A stretch of 64,000 nt of DNA from an uncultured Psychroserpens sp. (GCF_947500255.1 NZ_CANMRL010000001.1:558001-622000); one strand, 5' to 3'; shown: positions 45,127 through 54,309, counted from the stretch's first letter. The notes: generated by a model not told the origin, from the letters alone. Program-made: numbers and translations.

Positions 45127-45139
45127 ATATTATATCATT

Positions 45140-45799
45140 TTGAAAAAACTATTATTTCTTATCACTATTCTTACAGCTTTTGCTTGCAAAACAGAGTCTT
45201 CTAATATTCCCGAAAATTTCGATTATGGTAAAGTTGAAAACGGTGTATATACCAATAATTATTTTAAAATGCGTATGCCTTTTGATGCAACTTGGGATGT
45301 ACAATCAGTAGAGGAACGCGAAGAGATTTCTGAGCTTGGAAGAGACCTTATTGCAGATGAAGACCTAAAGCGCGCTATAGATGCTTCAACTATAAATAAT
45401 GCTACTTTATTTACGGCCTATAAATATGAGTTAGGATCAACATTAGGCTACAATCCATCTATTAGCCTTATTGCAGAAAACATCAATCAATTTCCACAGG
45501 TAAAACGTGGGAAAGATTACTTAGTAGAAGCCCAAAAATTAATGGAACAGATGCAGCTAGATTATACATTTAACTATGTAGACGACCCTAAAGTTATGGA
45601 TAACTACTCGTTTGATATTCTAGAAGTTGATGTTGACTATTTAGGGTCACAATTTCACCAACAATATATGTCAACCATTACAAAGGGCTTTAGCTTATTG
45701 ATCGTTATTTCGTATGATACTGATGCACAGCGAGAAGAACTTGAAACTTTAGTAAACAACATTGTGTTTTCTGAAGGACGATCTAAGAAGAAAAGTTAG
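45140..45799 (+). CDS. Putative lipoprotein, TTG start
   Basis: 219 residues starting at a TTG 13 bases after ftsX. The signal ends T-A-F-A-C-K (Cys16), a lipobox. The mature part is helix-rich with Y-K-Y-E-L-G-S-T-L-G-Y-N-P-S. No family is recognised. Probably lipid-anchored in the periplasm. There is no ATG in a suitable position, so TTG is likely. Confidence 0.75.
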   Translation: MKKLLFLITILTAFACKTESSNIPENFDYGKVENGVYTNNYFKMRMPFDATWDVQSVEEREEISELGRDLIADEDLKRAIDASTINNATLFTAYKYELGSTLGYNPSISLIAENINQFPQVKRGKDYLVEAQKLMEQMQLDYTFNYVDDPKVMDNYSFDILEVDVDYLGSQFHQQYMSTITKGFSLLIVISYDTDAQREELETLVNNIVFSEGRSKKKS

Positions 45800-45855
45800 A
45801 CCTTATAATATCCTAGTGGTTTCATACGTTATCATTAAACATCAACCCACTAGTC

Positions 45856-46206
45856 ATGAAAAAACTACGTCCTTTTTTTGTCCTAGCCCTTAGTCTCTTT
45901 TTTGTAATAACCTTATCATTCTACTCTTGTATCATTACCGATCCAAAGCCTGAAGAATGTGATATTGAAATTGAAAAAATCATCAGTATTAAAGAAGGAA
46001 CATCCTCTGACATTATTTTTAGCGATGACCATGGTGACCACTATTATATTAATCGCGGATTAGAACGCGGCCTAAATTTAGATTCTCTTAACGCAAAAGT
46101 TTTAAATAAAACCGTTACTTTGCACTTACCAAAATTATTTTTTGGCACTTCAGAGCATATTGCACAATTAGCAGTAGGTGATGAGATTATTTTTTCAGAG
46201 TTTTAA
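45856..46206 (+). CDS. Hypothetical membrane-anchored/lipoprotein-like protein
   Basis: 116 residues. An N-terminal hydrophobic stretch (about 7-22) ends in F-Y-S-C (Cys25), a possible lipobox. The remainder is a small beta-rich, acidic domain (about 32-116). Function unknown. It lies 6 bases before DUF3098. Confidence 0.7.
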   Translation: MKKLRPFFVLALSLFFVITLSFYSCIITDPKPEECDIEIEKIISIKEGTSSDIIFSDDHGDHYYINRGLERGLNLDSLNAKVLNKTVTLHLPKLFFGTSEHIAQLAVGDEIIFSEF

Positions 46207-46212
46207 AATAGT

Positions 46213-46470
46213 ATGGGAGAACAGAAACGTAAAGAAACATCTAAAGGCGATTTTATCTTCGGAAAGAAGAATTACAAATTCATGATTATAGGCTTAGTCT
46301 GTATAGCACTTGGTTTTATTTTAATGTCTGGAGGTGGTAGTGACGACCCAAATGTATTCAACCCAGAAATCTTTAACTGGAGACGTATTCGTTTAGCACC
46401 AACTTTGGTTCTCATAGGTTTTGGTATTCAAGTCTATGCGATTTTATTAAATCCGAATAAAGGATCTTAA
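46213..46470 (+). CDS. DUF3098 membrane protein
   Basis: 85 residues with two helices (about 22-42 and 60-80), separated by S-G-G-G-S-D-D-P-N-V-F-N-P-E-I-F. This family sits between ftsX and uppP in many Bacteroidota. Function unknown. Confidence 0.9.
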   Translation: MGEQKRKETSKGDFIFGKKNYKFMIIGLVCIALGFILMSGGGSDDPNVFNPEIFNWRRIRLAPTLVLIGFGIQVYAILLNPNKGS

Positions 46471-46532
46471 TCTTAAAGTAATTCTTTTTTACAAATTCAT
46501 ATACTTTTTATCAATAGGTACATCAATTTTGA

Positions 46533-46540
46533 TATTTTTG
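46533..46540 (+). promoter_or_regulatory. -7 box TATTTTTG, leaderless-type promoter for uppP
   Basis: A perfect TAnnTTTG lies 4 bases before the uppP ATG at 46545, so uppP may have its own start site within the ftsX run and almost no leader. Confidence 0.55.
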
Positions 46541-46544
46541 CCTC

Positions 46545-47342
46545 ATGGATATCATCGATTCTATTGTATTAGGAATTATTCAAGGACTTACCGAGTTTTT
46601 ACCAGTGTCATCAAGTGGTCATCTCGAATTAGGCAAGGCTATTCTTGGCGATAAGTCGGTACCAAAAGAAAGTCTGCTATTTACAGTCGTTTTACATTTT
46701 GCTACTGCACTTAGCACGATAGTTGTTTTTAGAAAAGACATCCTAGATCTTATCAAAGGCATCTTAAAGTTTGAATGGAATGACGATTTAAAATTTGTGT
46801 CTAAAATTGCCATATCTATGATTCCCGCAGTAATTGTCGGTCTCTTTTTTGAAGAACAATTAGAACAATTATTTGGCGGAAACATCTTACTCGTAGGTTG
46901 TATGCTTATTGTCACTGCTGCATTGCTATTTTTAGCAGATCGCGCTAAGGATACCAATAAAAAAGTAAGTTTCCCTAATGCGTTCATTATTGGTATTTCA
47001 CAAGCTATTGCTTTACTTCCAGGTATTTCACGATCTGGAGCGACAATTTCTACCTCTGTATTGTTAGGAAATGATAAAACCAGAGCTGCTCGTTTTTCGT
47101 TTTTAATGGTCGTCCCTTTGATCTTTGGAAAAATTGCCAAAGATATTTTAAGTGGAGATATTACTTATGAAAGCGCTAACTTCACAAGTTTAGGAATTGG
47201 CTTTATCGCAGCATTTATCGCTGGGCTATTTGCCTGTACATGGATGATTGCTTTGGTTAAAAAAAGTAAACTCTCTTACTTTGCGATATACTGTGCTATT
47301 GTTGGTATCACAGCAATTATTTTCACCCTATTAAACCGTTAA
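46545..47342 (+). CDS. uppP: Undecaprenyl-diphosphatase
   Basis: 265 residues, about eight helices. It recycles undecaprenyl diphosphate for the cell wall. Signature Q-G-L-T-E-F-L-P-V-S-S-S-G-H-L (about 14-28) and P-G-I-S-R-S-G-A-T (about 158-166) are both complete, holding the Glu, Ser and Arg of the active site. truB starts 3 bases after its stop. Confidence 0.96.
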   Translation: MDIIDSIVLGIIQGLTEFLPVSSSGHLELGKAILGDKSVPKESLLFTVVLHFATALSTIVVFRKDILDLIKGILKFEWNDDLKFVSKIAISMIPAVIVGLFFEEQLEQLFGGNILLVGCMLIVTAALLFLADRAKDTNKKVSFPNAFIIGISQAIALLPGISRSGATISTSVLLGNDKTRAARFSFLMVVPLIFGKIAKDILSGDITYESANFTSLGIGFIAAFIAGLFACTWMIALVKKSKLSYFAIYCAIVGITAIIFTLLNR

Positions 47343-47344
47343 CA

Positions 47345-48037
47345 ATGACAGCTGAAGATTTCCAATCAGGACAGGTTTTACTTATTGACAAACCCCTTAA
47401 TTGGACTTCCTTTCAAGCCGTTAATAAGTTGCGATGGGAAATTAGACAAGCTTTCAATATTAAAAAAATTAAGGTCGGTCATGCAGGAACATTAGATCCT
47501 CTAGCTACAGGGTTATTGATTATCTGTACCGGAAAAATGACCAAACAGATTAATACCTTTCAAGGGCAAGACAAAGAATACACTGGTACATTTGTTCTAG
47601 GAAGTACAACGCCTTCTTACGATCTTGAAACTGAAATCGACCAAACGTTTCCTTTCGAACACATTTCCGAAGCCTTGATTAAAGACACAACCAAGCAATT
47701 TATTGGAGCAATCGAACAGTTTCCTCCTGTGTTTTCAGCGTTAAAAAAGGATGGAAAACGTTTGTATGAGTATGCGCGTGCTGGTGAAGCTGTAGACATA
47801 AAATCACGAACTGTTCATATTTCTGAATTTGAAATTACGCATATCGATGGTCAACATGTAAACTTTAGAGTTGTTTGTAGTAAAGGAACTTATATTCGTT
47901 CATTAGCTCATGATTTTGGTAAAGCCCTAAATTCTGGTGCACATCTCTCGGTATTACGTCGAACTAAAATAGGAGATTTTGATGTTGAAAACGCCGTTTC
48001 GCCAGAAGATTTTATTGCTACACTTTCTTCGGAATAA
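47345..48037 (+). CDS. truB: tRNA pseudouridine(55) synthase
   Basis: 230 residues, the short Bacteroidota form without a C-terminal PUA-like extension. The catalytic Asp is in G-H-A-G-T-L-D-P-L-A-T-G (about 40-51). Makes Psi55 in tRNA. Follows uppP by 2 bases. Confidence 0.95.
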   Translation: MTAEDFQSGQVLLIDKPLNWTSFQAVNKLRWEIRQAFNIKKIKVGHAGTLDPLATGLLIICTGKMTKQINTFQGQDKEYTGTFVLGSTTPSYDLETEIDQTFPFEHISEALIKDTTKQFIGAIEQFPPVFSALKKDGKRLYEYARAGEAVDIKSRTVHISEFEITHIDGQHVNFRVVCSKGTYIRSLAHDFGKALNSGAHLSVLRRTKIGDFDVENAVSPEDFIATLSSE

Positions 48038-48074
48038 TTCTTGATGCTTGTATTGCTTCTAACAAAAATTAATC

Positions 48075-48614
48075 ATGAAGCAACTCTCTACTTTACTATT
48101 ATTATTGTCCGTTTTAATGATTCAAGCGCAAGATGATGAAAAAACGCGCGGAGTTTTTTACAAAGCATCATTATCTGCAACCTTAACTACAAATGATAAT
48201 TATACTATTGCTAATGATGATGGTGAATCATTTATTAACCTCAACGGTATTTTCATAAACAATACGATTGGTTACCAATTTGACACACGCTCCAGTTTAG
48301 GGCTCAATATTGAATACGACCACTATATAGACCAAAATTTAAACTTTTTGCCTGTCTATCTCGATTTTACGTATAACATCTTCGATTTTGATGATCAGGT
48401 CTTTGTTCGTGGTGGTTATGGGAAATTGGTCGACCTAGGAAAAGCCTTTGAAAATGGGAATACGTATAAAGTTGGCATTGGATATCGTGCCTATGACGAT
48501 AATTTCAAAAATTCATTCTTAATCGGTTTCGATTTTAGCAGAAAACGCTTTGGTTTTAGGCAAACTGAAAAGCTTTCTAGCTTTGCCATTTTCTTTGAAT
48601 TTATGCTCTTTTAA
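48075..48614 (+). CDS. Outer-membrane beta-barrel-like protein
   Basis: 179 residues. Signal peptide (1-18, I-Q-A-Q-D), then amphipathic beta strands (G-Y-Q-F-D-T-R-S-S-L-G-L, R-G-G-Y-G-K-L) and a C-terminal Phe (E-F-M-L-F), as in small outer-membrane barrels. Ligand unknown. Confidence 0.78.
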   Translation: MKQLSTLLLLLSVLMIQAQDDEKTRGVFYKASLSATLTTNDNYTIANDDGESFINLNGIFINNTIGYQFDTRSSLGLNIEYDHYIDQNLNFLPVYLDFTYNIFDFDDQVFVRGGYGKLVDLGKAFENGNTYKVGIGYRAYDDNFKNSFLIGFDFSRKRFGFRQTEKLSSFAIFFEFMLF

Positions 48615-48672
48615 TCCAATTTATGTATATTGAACGTATATAACAGACCAACTATAATTAAAATTTGCCTAC

Positions 48673-49425
48673 TTGAATTTTGTTGAAAAACATAAAGCAC
48701 TCCTTATCACGTCCTTAATTACAGGGACGTTAGTTCTTGCTATGTTTAGTTTTCATATCAAGAAAAAAGCAGAATTTATAGCTGAAAGTTATTACGAACT
48801 CGAACCTCAAACTATTGAAGAGCTTGAGAAATTAGAGCGTTTAAAAGCTCTTGAAGAGCAAGAAAATGTGAATCCGAAAACAAACCAAGCCTTTAATGAA
48901 GATGAAGAGTTCAAAGAAATGATGCGTAACTTCAAGTCTATGAATTCTCAACCTGAAGACACCTCAGAAGACCCTGAAGAGCCTCAAGAAGAGTCATCTT
49001 CCACATCTGAAGAGGTAATGACCTCTAACTCATCATATAGAAGTTCAAAAAATTATGCTTTAAAAGAAAACGAGCGTAAAACCTTCAATAAAGCAAATGA
49101 CGTTTTAGCCATGCATTCACCAAAAGAAGATGCTAAAAACAATAAAGGGAATGCCAATAGTAGTGTATCTTTTTCTTTAACCAATCGATCAAAAGTTAAG
49201 TTACCACCTCCTGTGTATTTGTGTGAAGTTAGTGGAAAAATTGTGGTGAATATTACAGTTAATGAACTTGGACAAGTCACAGATACTTATATCAACTCAT
49301 CGTCATCAAGCAAGAATCAATGTTTAATTGATACCGCTTTAGAATATGCAAAAAACGCTCTATTCTCTTCGGCAGATAGAAAAAGTCAAATTGGGTCTAT
49401 TACGTATTATTTTCAAGGAAAGTAA
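48673..49425 (+). CDS. TonB-like energy-transducer protein
   Basis: 250 residues from TTG 48673. An N-terminal helix (about 10-28), a long charged coiled coil and Ser/Glu/Pro-rich stretch (about 35-125), then a TonB-type C-terminal domain (about 178-250: E-V-S-G-K-I-V-V-N-I-T-V-N-E-L-G-Q-V). The layout is that of a TonB homologue spanning the periplasm. Its partner receptor and ExbBD are not adjacent. The stop abuts the convergent gene's stop with no gap. Confidence 0.78.
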   Translation: MNFVEKHKALLITSLITGTLVLAMFSFHIKKKAEFIAESYYELEPQTIEELEKLERLKALEEQENVNPKTNQAFNEDEEFKEMMRNFKSMNSQPEDTSEDPEEPQEESSSTSEEVMTSNSSYRSSKNYALKENERKTFNKANDVLAMHSPKEDAKNNKGNANSSVSFSLTNRSKVKLPPPVYLCEVSGKIVVNITVNELGQVTDTYINSSSSSKNQCLIDTALEYAKNALFSSADRKSQIGSITYYFQGK

Positions 49426-50046
49426 TTACAATTCTAAAAGGCCTACCATATCTTCAATAATATTTTGACCTTTATTTTTATTGTACCAAACCTGCAGGTC
49501 TTCTTTAAACTCTGAAGTTAATGTACCATGTTCTGCTTTGTAATCGTTAACCATTTGTGTTGCTTCACTTGGTCTAGGTCCAAATGTATTTACAACGTCT
49601 CCAGTTGTATTATCAATCATAATTAACTTGGCAATTGCGCGTCCACCATTAGTTAAAAACTGATCCATAAGCTCACCATTTTCATCTCTAAATACCAATT
49701 TCAAATCGATGTGCTCCGACAACTCTGCCAATTTATTAAGTACTGGTATCACATGAGCCGCATCACCACACCAACTTTCGGTAATGACCAACCATGTCAC
49801 ATTTCCGTTAAAATTAGCAAAACGCTCTTTAATGTCTTCAGAAACTTTAACGGTTTTATCCCAACGTTTCATTCGACGGTCGTTAAGCATTGTGTAGTTA
49901 ACTAAAGCTTCTGTTTTCTCATTTCCGCTGGTAGATTCATCTTCTACTAATTGATGCACTAGTGTGCGGTAATCCTGATATGAAATTGCTTTTTTTAAGC
50001 TGTCTTTTATAATGTCTTGTACTGTTATCTGTTCCAATGTTATCAT
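49426..50046 (-). CDS. Thioredoxin-fold family protein
   Basis: 206 residues, no signal peptide. The active-site region reads T-E-S-W-C-G-D-A-A (about 92-100), with one Cys only, so it is not a disulfide oxidoreductase of the CxxC kind. The family is common in Bacteroidota; its function is unclear. Confidence 0.85.
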   Translation of the reverse strand: MITLEQITVQDIIKDSLKKAISYQDYRTLVHQLVEDESTSGNEKTEALVNYTMLNDRRMKRWDKTVKVSEDIKERFANFNGNVTWLVITESWCGDAAHVIPVLNKLAELSEHIDLKLVFRDENGELMDQFLTNGGRAIAKLIMIDNTTGDVVNTFGPRPSEATQMVNDYKAEHGTLTSEFKEDLQVWYNKNKGQNIIEDMVGLLEL

Positions 50047-50189
50047 AATATTTAGATGTGCAATTTAAGTGAAACTAATGCAATGAAAGCTGATTTTAAT
50101 CATGAAATCAATAAACCTTTTACATCGTCCTAAAATAAGACGGATTATTAAGCAAAAACTTACTATTTTTAAAATTCAATAGAACTATT

Positions 50190-50753
50190 ATGGCAAAACA
50201 TAGATGTGGTTGGTGTGAAGGACACACACTTTATGAGGCGTATCACGATGAGGAATGGGGTGTTCCTGTTTATGATGACGATACTTTATTTGAATTTCTA
50301 ATTTTAGAGACGTTTCAAGCGGGTTTAAGTTGGATTACCGTTTTAAGAAAGCGTGAAAACTTTAGAAAGGCATTTGATCATTTTGATTATAAAAAGATCG
50401 CGAAATACAATCAGAAAAAAATAGATAAGCTACTTCAAAATGAAGGCATTATTAGAAATAAGCTTAAAGTAAATGCAACCATAACCAATGCACAGGCTTT
50501 TATGAAAATTCAAGATGAATTTGGTTCATTTTCAAAATACATTTGGGGTTTTGTTGATGGTAAGCCTATTAAGAACAGTTTTAAAGATTATAGAAAAGCT
50601 CCAGCAAACACTCCGCTTAGTGATACGATTAGTAAAGACCTAAAAAAACGAGGTTTTAAATTTGTAGGCTCAACCGTTATTTATGCTCATATGCAAGCTA
50701 CAGGTATGGTAAATGACCATGAAATTAATTGCTTTAGATATAATGAGGTTTAG
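50190..50753 (+). CDS. tag: DNA-3-methyladenine glycosylase I
   Basis: 187 residues. Removes 3-methyladenine from DNA. R-C-G-W-C and Y-H-D-E-E-W-G-V-P at the N-terminus and N-D-H-E-I-N-C-F-R at the end hold the zinc-binding Cys/His residues of Tag. Start of a three-gene run with overlapping ends. Confidence 0.95.
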   Translation: MAKHRCGWCEGHTLYEAYHDEEWGVPVYDDDTLFEFLILETFQAGLSWITVLRKRENFRKAFDHFDYKKIAKYNQKKIDKLLQNEGIIRNKLKVNATITNAQAFMKIQDEFGSFSKYIWGFVDGKPIKNSFKDYRKAPANTPLSDTISKDLKKRGFKFVGSTVIYAHMQATGMVNDHEINCFRYNEV

Positions 50754-51327
50754 AATTTTATACTGTATAATAGTCTTTTTTTCCTTTTCAAATTTGAACG
50801 CCCAAACCAAAAATGAAAAGGAGTCTAGAATGCAACTATCTGATCTTCCGTTACGAATACAATTTGTTTTTGAGTCAATTCCAGATCAAGCAAAGCGTAT
50901 TCGGTACTATAGAGAAACAGATGGTGACAAGTTGAGTTATGAGAGCAAATTTAAATATAACAAACACTGGTTTAGCCTTGAGTTAAATAGCTCGGGGACG
51001 ATAGAAGATATTGAGGTCGTTATTAAAAAACGTCAACTCCCACCAAATGTACTCAACACTATTAACTCTTATTTATCTGAAAATTCAGATAAGTTTGAAC
51101 TGATTAAGATTCAAGAACAATATCTTTTTAATTCGGAAAAGAGTAAAGTTGAGTTTATAAATTCCATTTTAGATAATAGAGTCTCTATAAATTCAAACTA
51201 TGAAATTATCGTTGCTATAAAATCTGAAAGATCTTGGGAACTTAAGGAAATGACCTTTGATACTAAAGGTGTGTTTTTAAATGCTCGCAACTTACAACAA
51301 GATAGTTATGAATATATTATGTACTAG
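50743..51327 (+). CDS. Hypothetical exported protein
   Basis: 194 residues from ATG 50743, overlapping tag by 11 bases. Signal peptide about 1-21 (F-S-N-L-N-A-Q). The mature part is helical/beta mixed with no recognised family. It overlaps the next gene by 20 bases, so the two are probably made together. Confidence 0.75.
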   Translation: MRFRILYCIIVFFSFSNLNAQTKNEKESRMQLSDLPLRIQFVFESIPDQAKRIRYYRETDGDKLSYESKFKYNKHWFSLELNSSGTIEDIEVVIKKRQLPPNVLNTINSYLSENSDKFELIKIQEQYLFNSEKSKVEFINSILDNRVSINSNYEIIVAIKSERSWELKEMTFDTKGVFLNARNLQQDSYEYIMY

Positions 51328-51994
51328 AATTTTAGTTTTAGTAGCTTTCTTGTTATCAGGACAATCTTTATCTGCACAAGCCGAGACTCAAGTTTTTAAC
51401 GAAAATGCATTTGCTCTGCGTCACAACTTTAACAAATCGTACAGCGTAAATTTTGAATTTAGTAATAGAGCATTTATATATACAGATGAGCACATTGTAT
51501 ATCGCATGCGACAAATTCAAATTGCGCATTTTTCAGCCTTAAAACTTGATCTGAAACAAAGTATTGCTTTAGGTTTAATGTATAGAAACAGAGGAGTTTT
51601 TGAAGATTCAAGTAATGAGATTCGACTCACCCAACAATACAATAGAAAGTCTATTTTTAAAACGTTACGATTAGGACATCGTTTTAGAAGTGAGCAACGT
51701 TTTTATGATGACTTCACAGCGTTCAGGTTTCGATATCGTTTGGCATTCGATGTCCCTTTACAAGGCTTAAAATTAGATGTTGGCGAAACGTATTTAGTGT
51801 TTACAAATGAAGCATTACTAACTAGTACAAAAATAGATAAGCCAGAATTAGAATATCGTGTATCGCCTTCAATTGGCATGTTAATATCAAAAAACTTAAA
51901 CTTTGAATTTGGTGTAGAGCTACGATTGGATAAAATAAACATTAGAACAGCTGAATCTGTATTTTTAAATACATCATTAGAACTTAACCTCTAA
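51308..51994 (+). CDS. DUF2490 outer-membrane beta-barrel protein
   Basis: 228 residues from ATG 51308, with a signal peptide ending S-L-S-A-Q. Amphipathic strands with R-F-R-Y-R-L-A-F-D and a terminal L-N-T-S-L-E-L-N-L, typical of DUF2490 barrels. Function unknown. The stop overlaps the convergent aat gene by 4 bases. Confidence 0.85.
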   Translation: MNILCTRILVLVAFLLSGQSLSAQAETQVFNENAFALRHNFNKSYSVNFEFSNRAFIYTDEHIVYRMRQIQIAHFSALKLDLKQSIALGLMYRNRGVFEDSSNEIRLTQQYNRKSIFKTLRLGHRFRSEQRFYDDFTAFRFRYRLAFDVPLQGLKLDVGETYLVFTNEALLTSTKIDKPELEYRVSPSIGMLISKNLNFEFGVELRLDKINIRTAESVFLNTSLELNL

Positions 51995-52617
51995 TTTAAG
52001 TACTTTAAAAACTCTTCCCTTGAAATATCTTCTGCACCTAAGCTTTCAAGATGATTTGTATAGACTTGGCAGTCTATAAGTTTATAGTTTGAATTTTGAA
52101 TAAATGTGATAAAACCTACTTTACTCGCATTACTCACTTTACTAAACATACTTTCACCACAAAAAATACCATTATCAATATCAACACCGTACAAACCACC
52201 AACAAGCTCATTATTTAACCAAACCTCGACAGATTTTGCAAAACCTAAAGTGTAGAGTTTAATATAAGCTTCCTTCATGCTTTGAGTAATCCATGTGCCT
52301 CGTTGTCCTGGGCGTTTCATTTTGCTACACTCTTCAATAACCGTTTCAAAGCTTTTATTTACTGTGACTTTAAAATTACTATTTCTAAGAACTTGCTTCA
52401 TGCTTTTAGAAACTCTCAAACGCTCTGGAATTAGTACAAATCGAGGATCTGGAGACCACCAAATAATAGGCTCCTCATTATCGAACCATGGAAAAATACC
52501 GCTTTTGTAAGCCAATATCAATCGCTCAGGAGATAAATCGCCACCAACAGCTAAAATACCCTCTTTTGTGGCATTGGATATATCTGGGAATTTTATGTCT
52601 TGATTAAGGAAATGCAT
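51991..52617 (-). CDS. aat: Leucyl/phenylalanyl-tRNA-protein transferase
   Basis: 208 residues. Adds Leu/Phe to N-terminal Lys/Arg for the N-end-rule pathway. Signature: E-G-I-L-A-V-G-G-D-L-S-P-E-R-L (about 19-33), G-I-F-P-W-F, W-W-S-P-D-P-R-F-V-L and C-G-E-S-M-F-S. Complete. Its 5' side faces a 256-base intergenic region with two hairpins. Confidence 0.96.
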   Translation of the reverse strand: MHFLNQDIKFPDISNATKEGILAVGGDLSPERLILAYKSGIFPWFDNEEPIIWWSPDPRFVLIPERLRVSKSMKQVLRNSNFKVTVNKSFETVIEECSKMKRPGQRGTWITQSMKEAYIKLYTLGFAKSVEVWLNNELVGGLYGVDIDNGIFCGESMFSKVSNASKVGFITFIQNSNYKLIDCQVYTNHLESLGAEDISREEFLKYLN

Positions 52618-52786
52618 TGGATCACTATAACGTTATAGTTGACTATTAGTATGTTAAATCTAGTTTTAAACTTTGAAAAGTATCGATTTTTCGCCATATT
52701 TGATATGACCTTTGTGAATTAAATTTTGTTCATCATTGCTTTTTTTTGAGTTTGTTTATAAAGGTCAAACCTAAAACCACAATACT

Positions 52787-52815
52787 AAGTCCCGGAATTT
52801 TTCGGGACTTTTTCT
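52787..52815 (+). terminator. Plus-strand terminator with no gene before it
   Basis: AAGTCCCG (52787-52794) pairs with CGGGACTT (52803-52810), followed by TTTCTTATA. The T run is on the plus strand. No plus-strand coding gene lies between 52618 and here, so it may end a small RNA or antisense transcript starting in this intergenic region. Confidence 0.65.
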
Positions 52816-52820
52816 TATAA

Positions 52821-52848
52821 AAAAGCCTCAATTAGTATTGAGGCTTTT
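52821..52848 (-). terminator. Terminator of the DUF3127 gene
   Basis: A perfect 12-bp stem, AAAAGCCTCAAT / ATTGAGGCTTTT, with TAGT loop; on the minus strand it runs into TTTTTTAT. It follows the DUF3127 stop by 25 bases. Confidence 0.9.
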
Positions 52849-52873
52849 AAGATTTTTATTGCAATAACTCCAA

Positions 52874-53245
52874 TTAGAATGGTAGATCATCATGATCTTC
52901 CTCATTTAAGTTAGTTGCAGGTTCAAAAGCTTCAGTAGGTGCTACTGGTGGCATATTATCTGCTTCGGCTTGTAAGGCTTCAATTCTCCATCCTTGTACA
53001 GAGTTAAAGTATTTTGTTTCTCCTTGTGGATTTACCCACTCTCTTCCTCTTAAATTGATGTTTACTTTAACAGATTGTCCAACTTGATAATTGTTTAATA
53101 AGTCTGTTTTATCTTGAACAAATTCAACCAAAATATGTTGTGGATATTGTTCTTCTGTCGTTACTACCAATTCTCTCTTTCTAAACCCATTACTTCCAAA
53201 CGTTTGAGTTTCTCCAATCATTTTGATTTTTCCTTGTACTTCCAT
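52874..53245 (-). CDS. DUF3127 OB-fold, SSB-like protein
   Basis: 123 residues. Residues 1-90 are a DUF3127 OB-fold-like domain (K-I-K-M-I-G-E-T-Q-T-F near the start). A disordered acidic tail ends D-D-L-P-F, like the protein-interaction tip of single-stranded DNA-binding proteins. It probably binds DNA or RNA; no direct role known. Confidence 0.88.
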   Translation of the reverse strand: MEVQGKIKMIGETQTFGSNGFRKRELVVTTEEQYPQHILVEFVQDKTDLLNNYQVGQSVKVNINLRGREWVNPQGETKYFNSVQGWRIEALQAEADNMPPVAPTEAFEPATNLNEEDHDDLPF

Positions 53246-53287
53246 TTTTTGTATTTACTTATGTTTAATTTAGATTGTTTTTACTAC

Positions 53288-54157
53288 TTAAGACAGTAAC
53301 AATTTCCATGCACTATCTACATCGCCATAACTTAAATAGTTTCTGGCAATTTTATGTTTTTCGTGGTGAGACATATTCTTAATATTAGGATATCGCTCAC
53401 TTACATTATTTACAAATTCATCAATTTCGGTTTGTTCAGGCAGGGTTTCAACATTACCTAACATACCTAAGTCATTACCCGTTAAAACCATACTGTTTTT
53501 AACTTCATTTGGCATAGCATCTACGCCTATTCCTAAAGTAGAAATTGGCTTAGGAATTTCAAAAAAACCTTTTTTTGCTCGGTTGTAATAACTGCCTCCA
53601 GCTCTAGCTACCAAGTCTAATTTTTCTTGTACAATAACGTCCTTATCATCTAGAACATCATCAGAAATATGAAGTTTTACCACTTCGCAAATCACTAGAT
53701 TCCCTGCGCCTCCTTCGGTCCCTAAATGTACAATTTCATTGACTTTACATTCAAATTGAACTGGAGATTCTGCAACTCTAAACGGCTTTACAATATCTGA
53801 CTCCAACATGGTTAATCCAGCTTTTTCAAACTCATTAACACCTTTAGCATACTCTGTGCTACTCAATGACATTTGCTGAACAATATCATAATTAACTACG
53901 TTAATAACCACCTCTTTAGTTGCTTCAACATTTTCTAAGGTGTGTTTAATGGTATTATTTCGTACTCGGCGAGCAGGAGAAAATATCATAATTGGCGGAT
54001 TAGCACTAAACACATTAAAAAAACTAAAAGGTGATAAATTTGGCTTTCCATCGGCATCAACTGTACTTGCAAAAGCTATAGGTCTAGGCGCTACAGCACT
54101 TAATAAGTAGCCATGTAAACGTCCTGTAGAAATGTCTTTTGGATTAAAAGATGCCAT
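53288..54157 (-). CDS. Flavin reductase-like FMN-binding protein
   Basis: 289 residues. The N-terminal half is a split-barrel flavin-binding domain (A-P-R-P-I-A-F-A-S-T, then N-L-S-P-F-S-F-F-N and N-P-P-I-M). A C-terminal helical extension of about 80 residues is typical of this bacteroidete form. Probably a flavin-dependent reductase; the donor is unclear. Confidence 0.9.
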   Translation of the reverse strand: MASFNPKDISTGRLHGYLLSAVAPRPIAFASTVDADGKPNLSPFSFFNVFSANPPIMIFSPARRVRNNTIKHTLENVEATKEVVINVVNYDIVQQMSLSSTEYAKGVNEFEKAGLTMLESDIVKPFRVAESPVQFECKVNEIVHLGTEGGAGNLVICEVVKLHISDDVLDDKDVIVQEKLDLVARAGGSYYNRAKKGFFEIPKPISTLGIGVDAMPNEVKNSMVLTGNDLGMLGNVETLPEQTEIDEFVNNVSERYPNIKNMSHHEKHKIARNYLSYGDVDSAWKLLLS

Positions 54158-54309
54158 TTTGTTGTTGTTTTCCCCTTAAACGCAACCGTTTCAAGATATT
54201 GAAATGCAAATGTAACCATATTGCTAGTGTTATAAAAATGAATTCACCCTATCTGAACACAATATTATTAACATAAATCCTTTATATTTAAAATTCAAAA
54301 ATATAGTTA

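Noticed and set aside
46619-47140. Minus-strand open frame of 173 codons across uppP
   Set aside because: It lies wholly antisense to uppP, whose motifs are complete, and its translation shows no recognisable domain.
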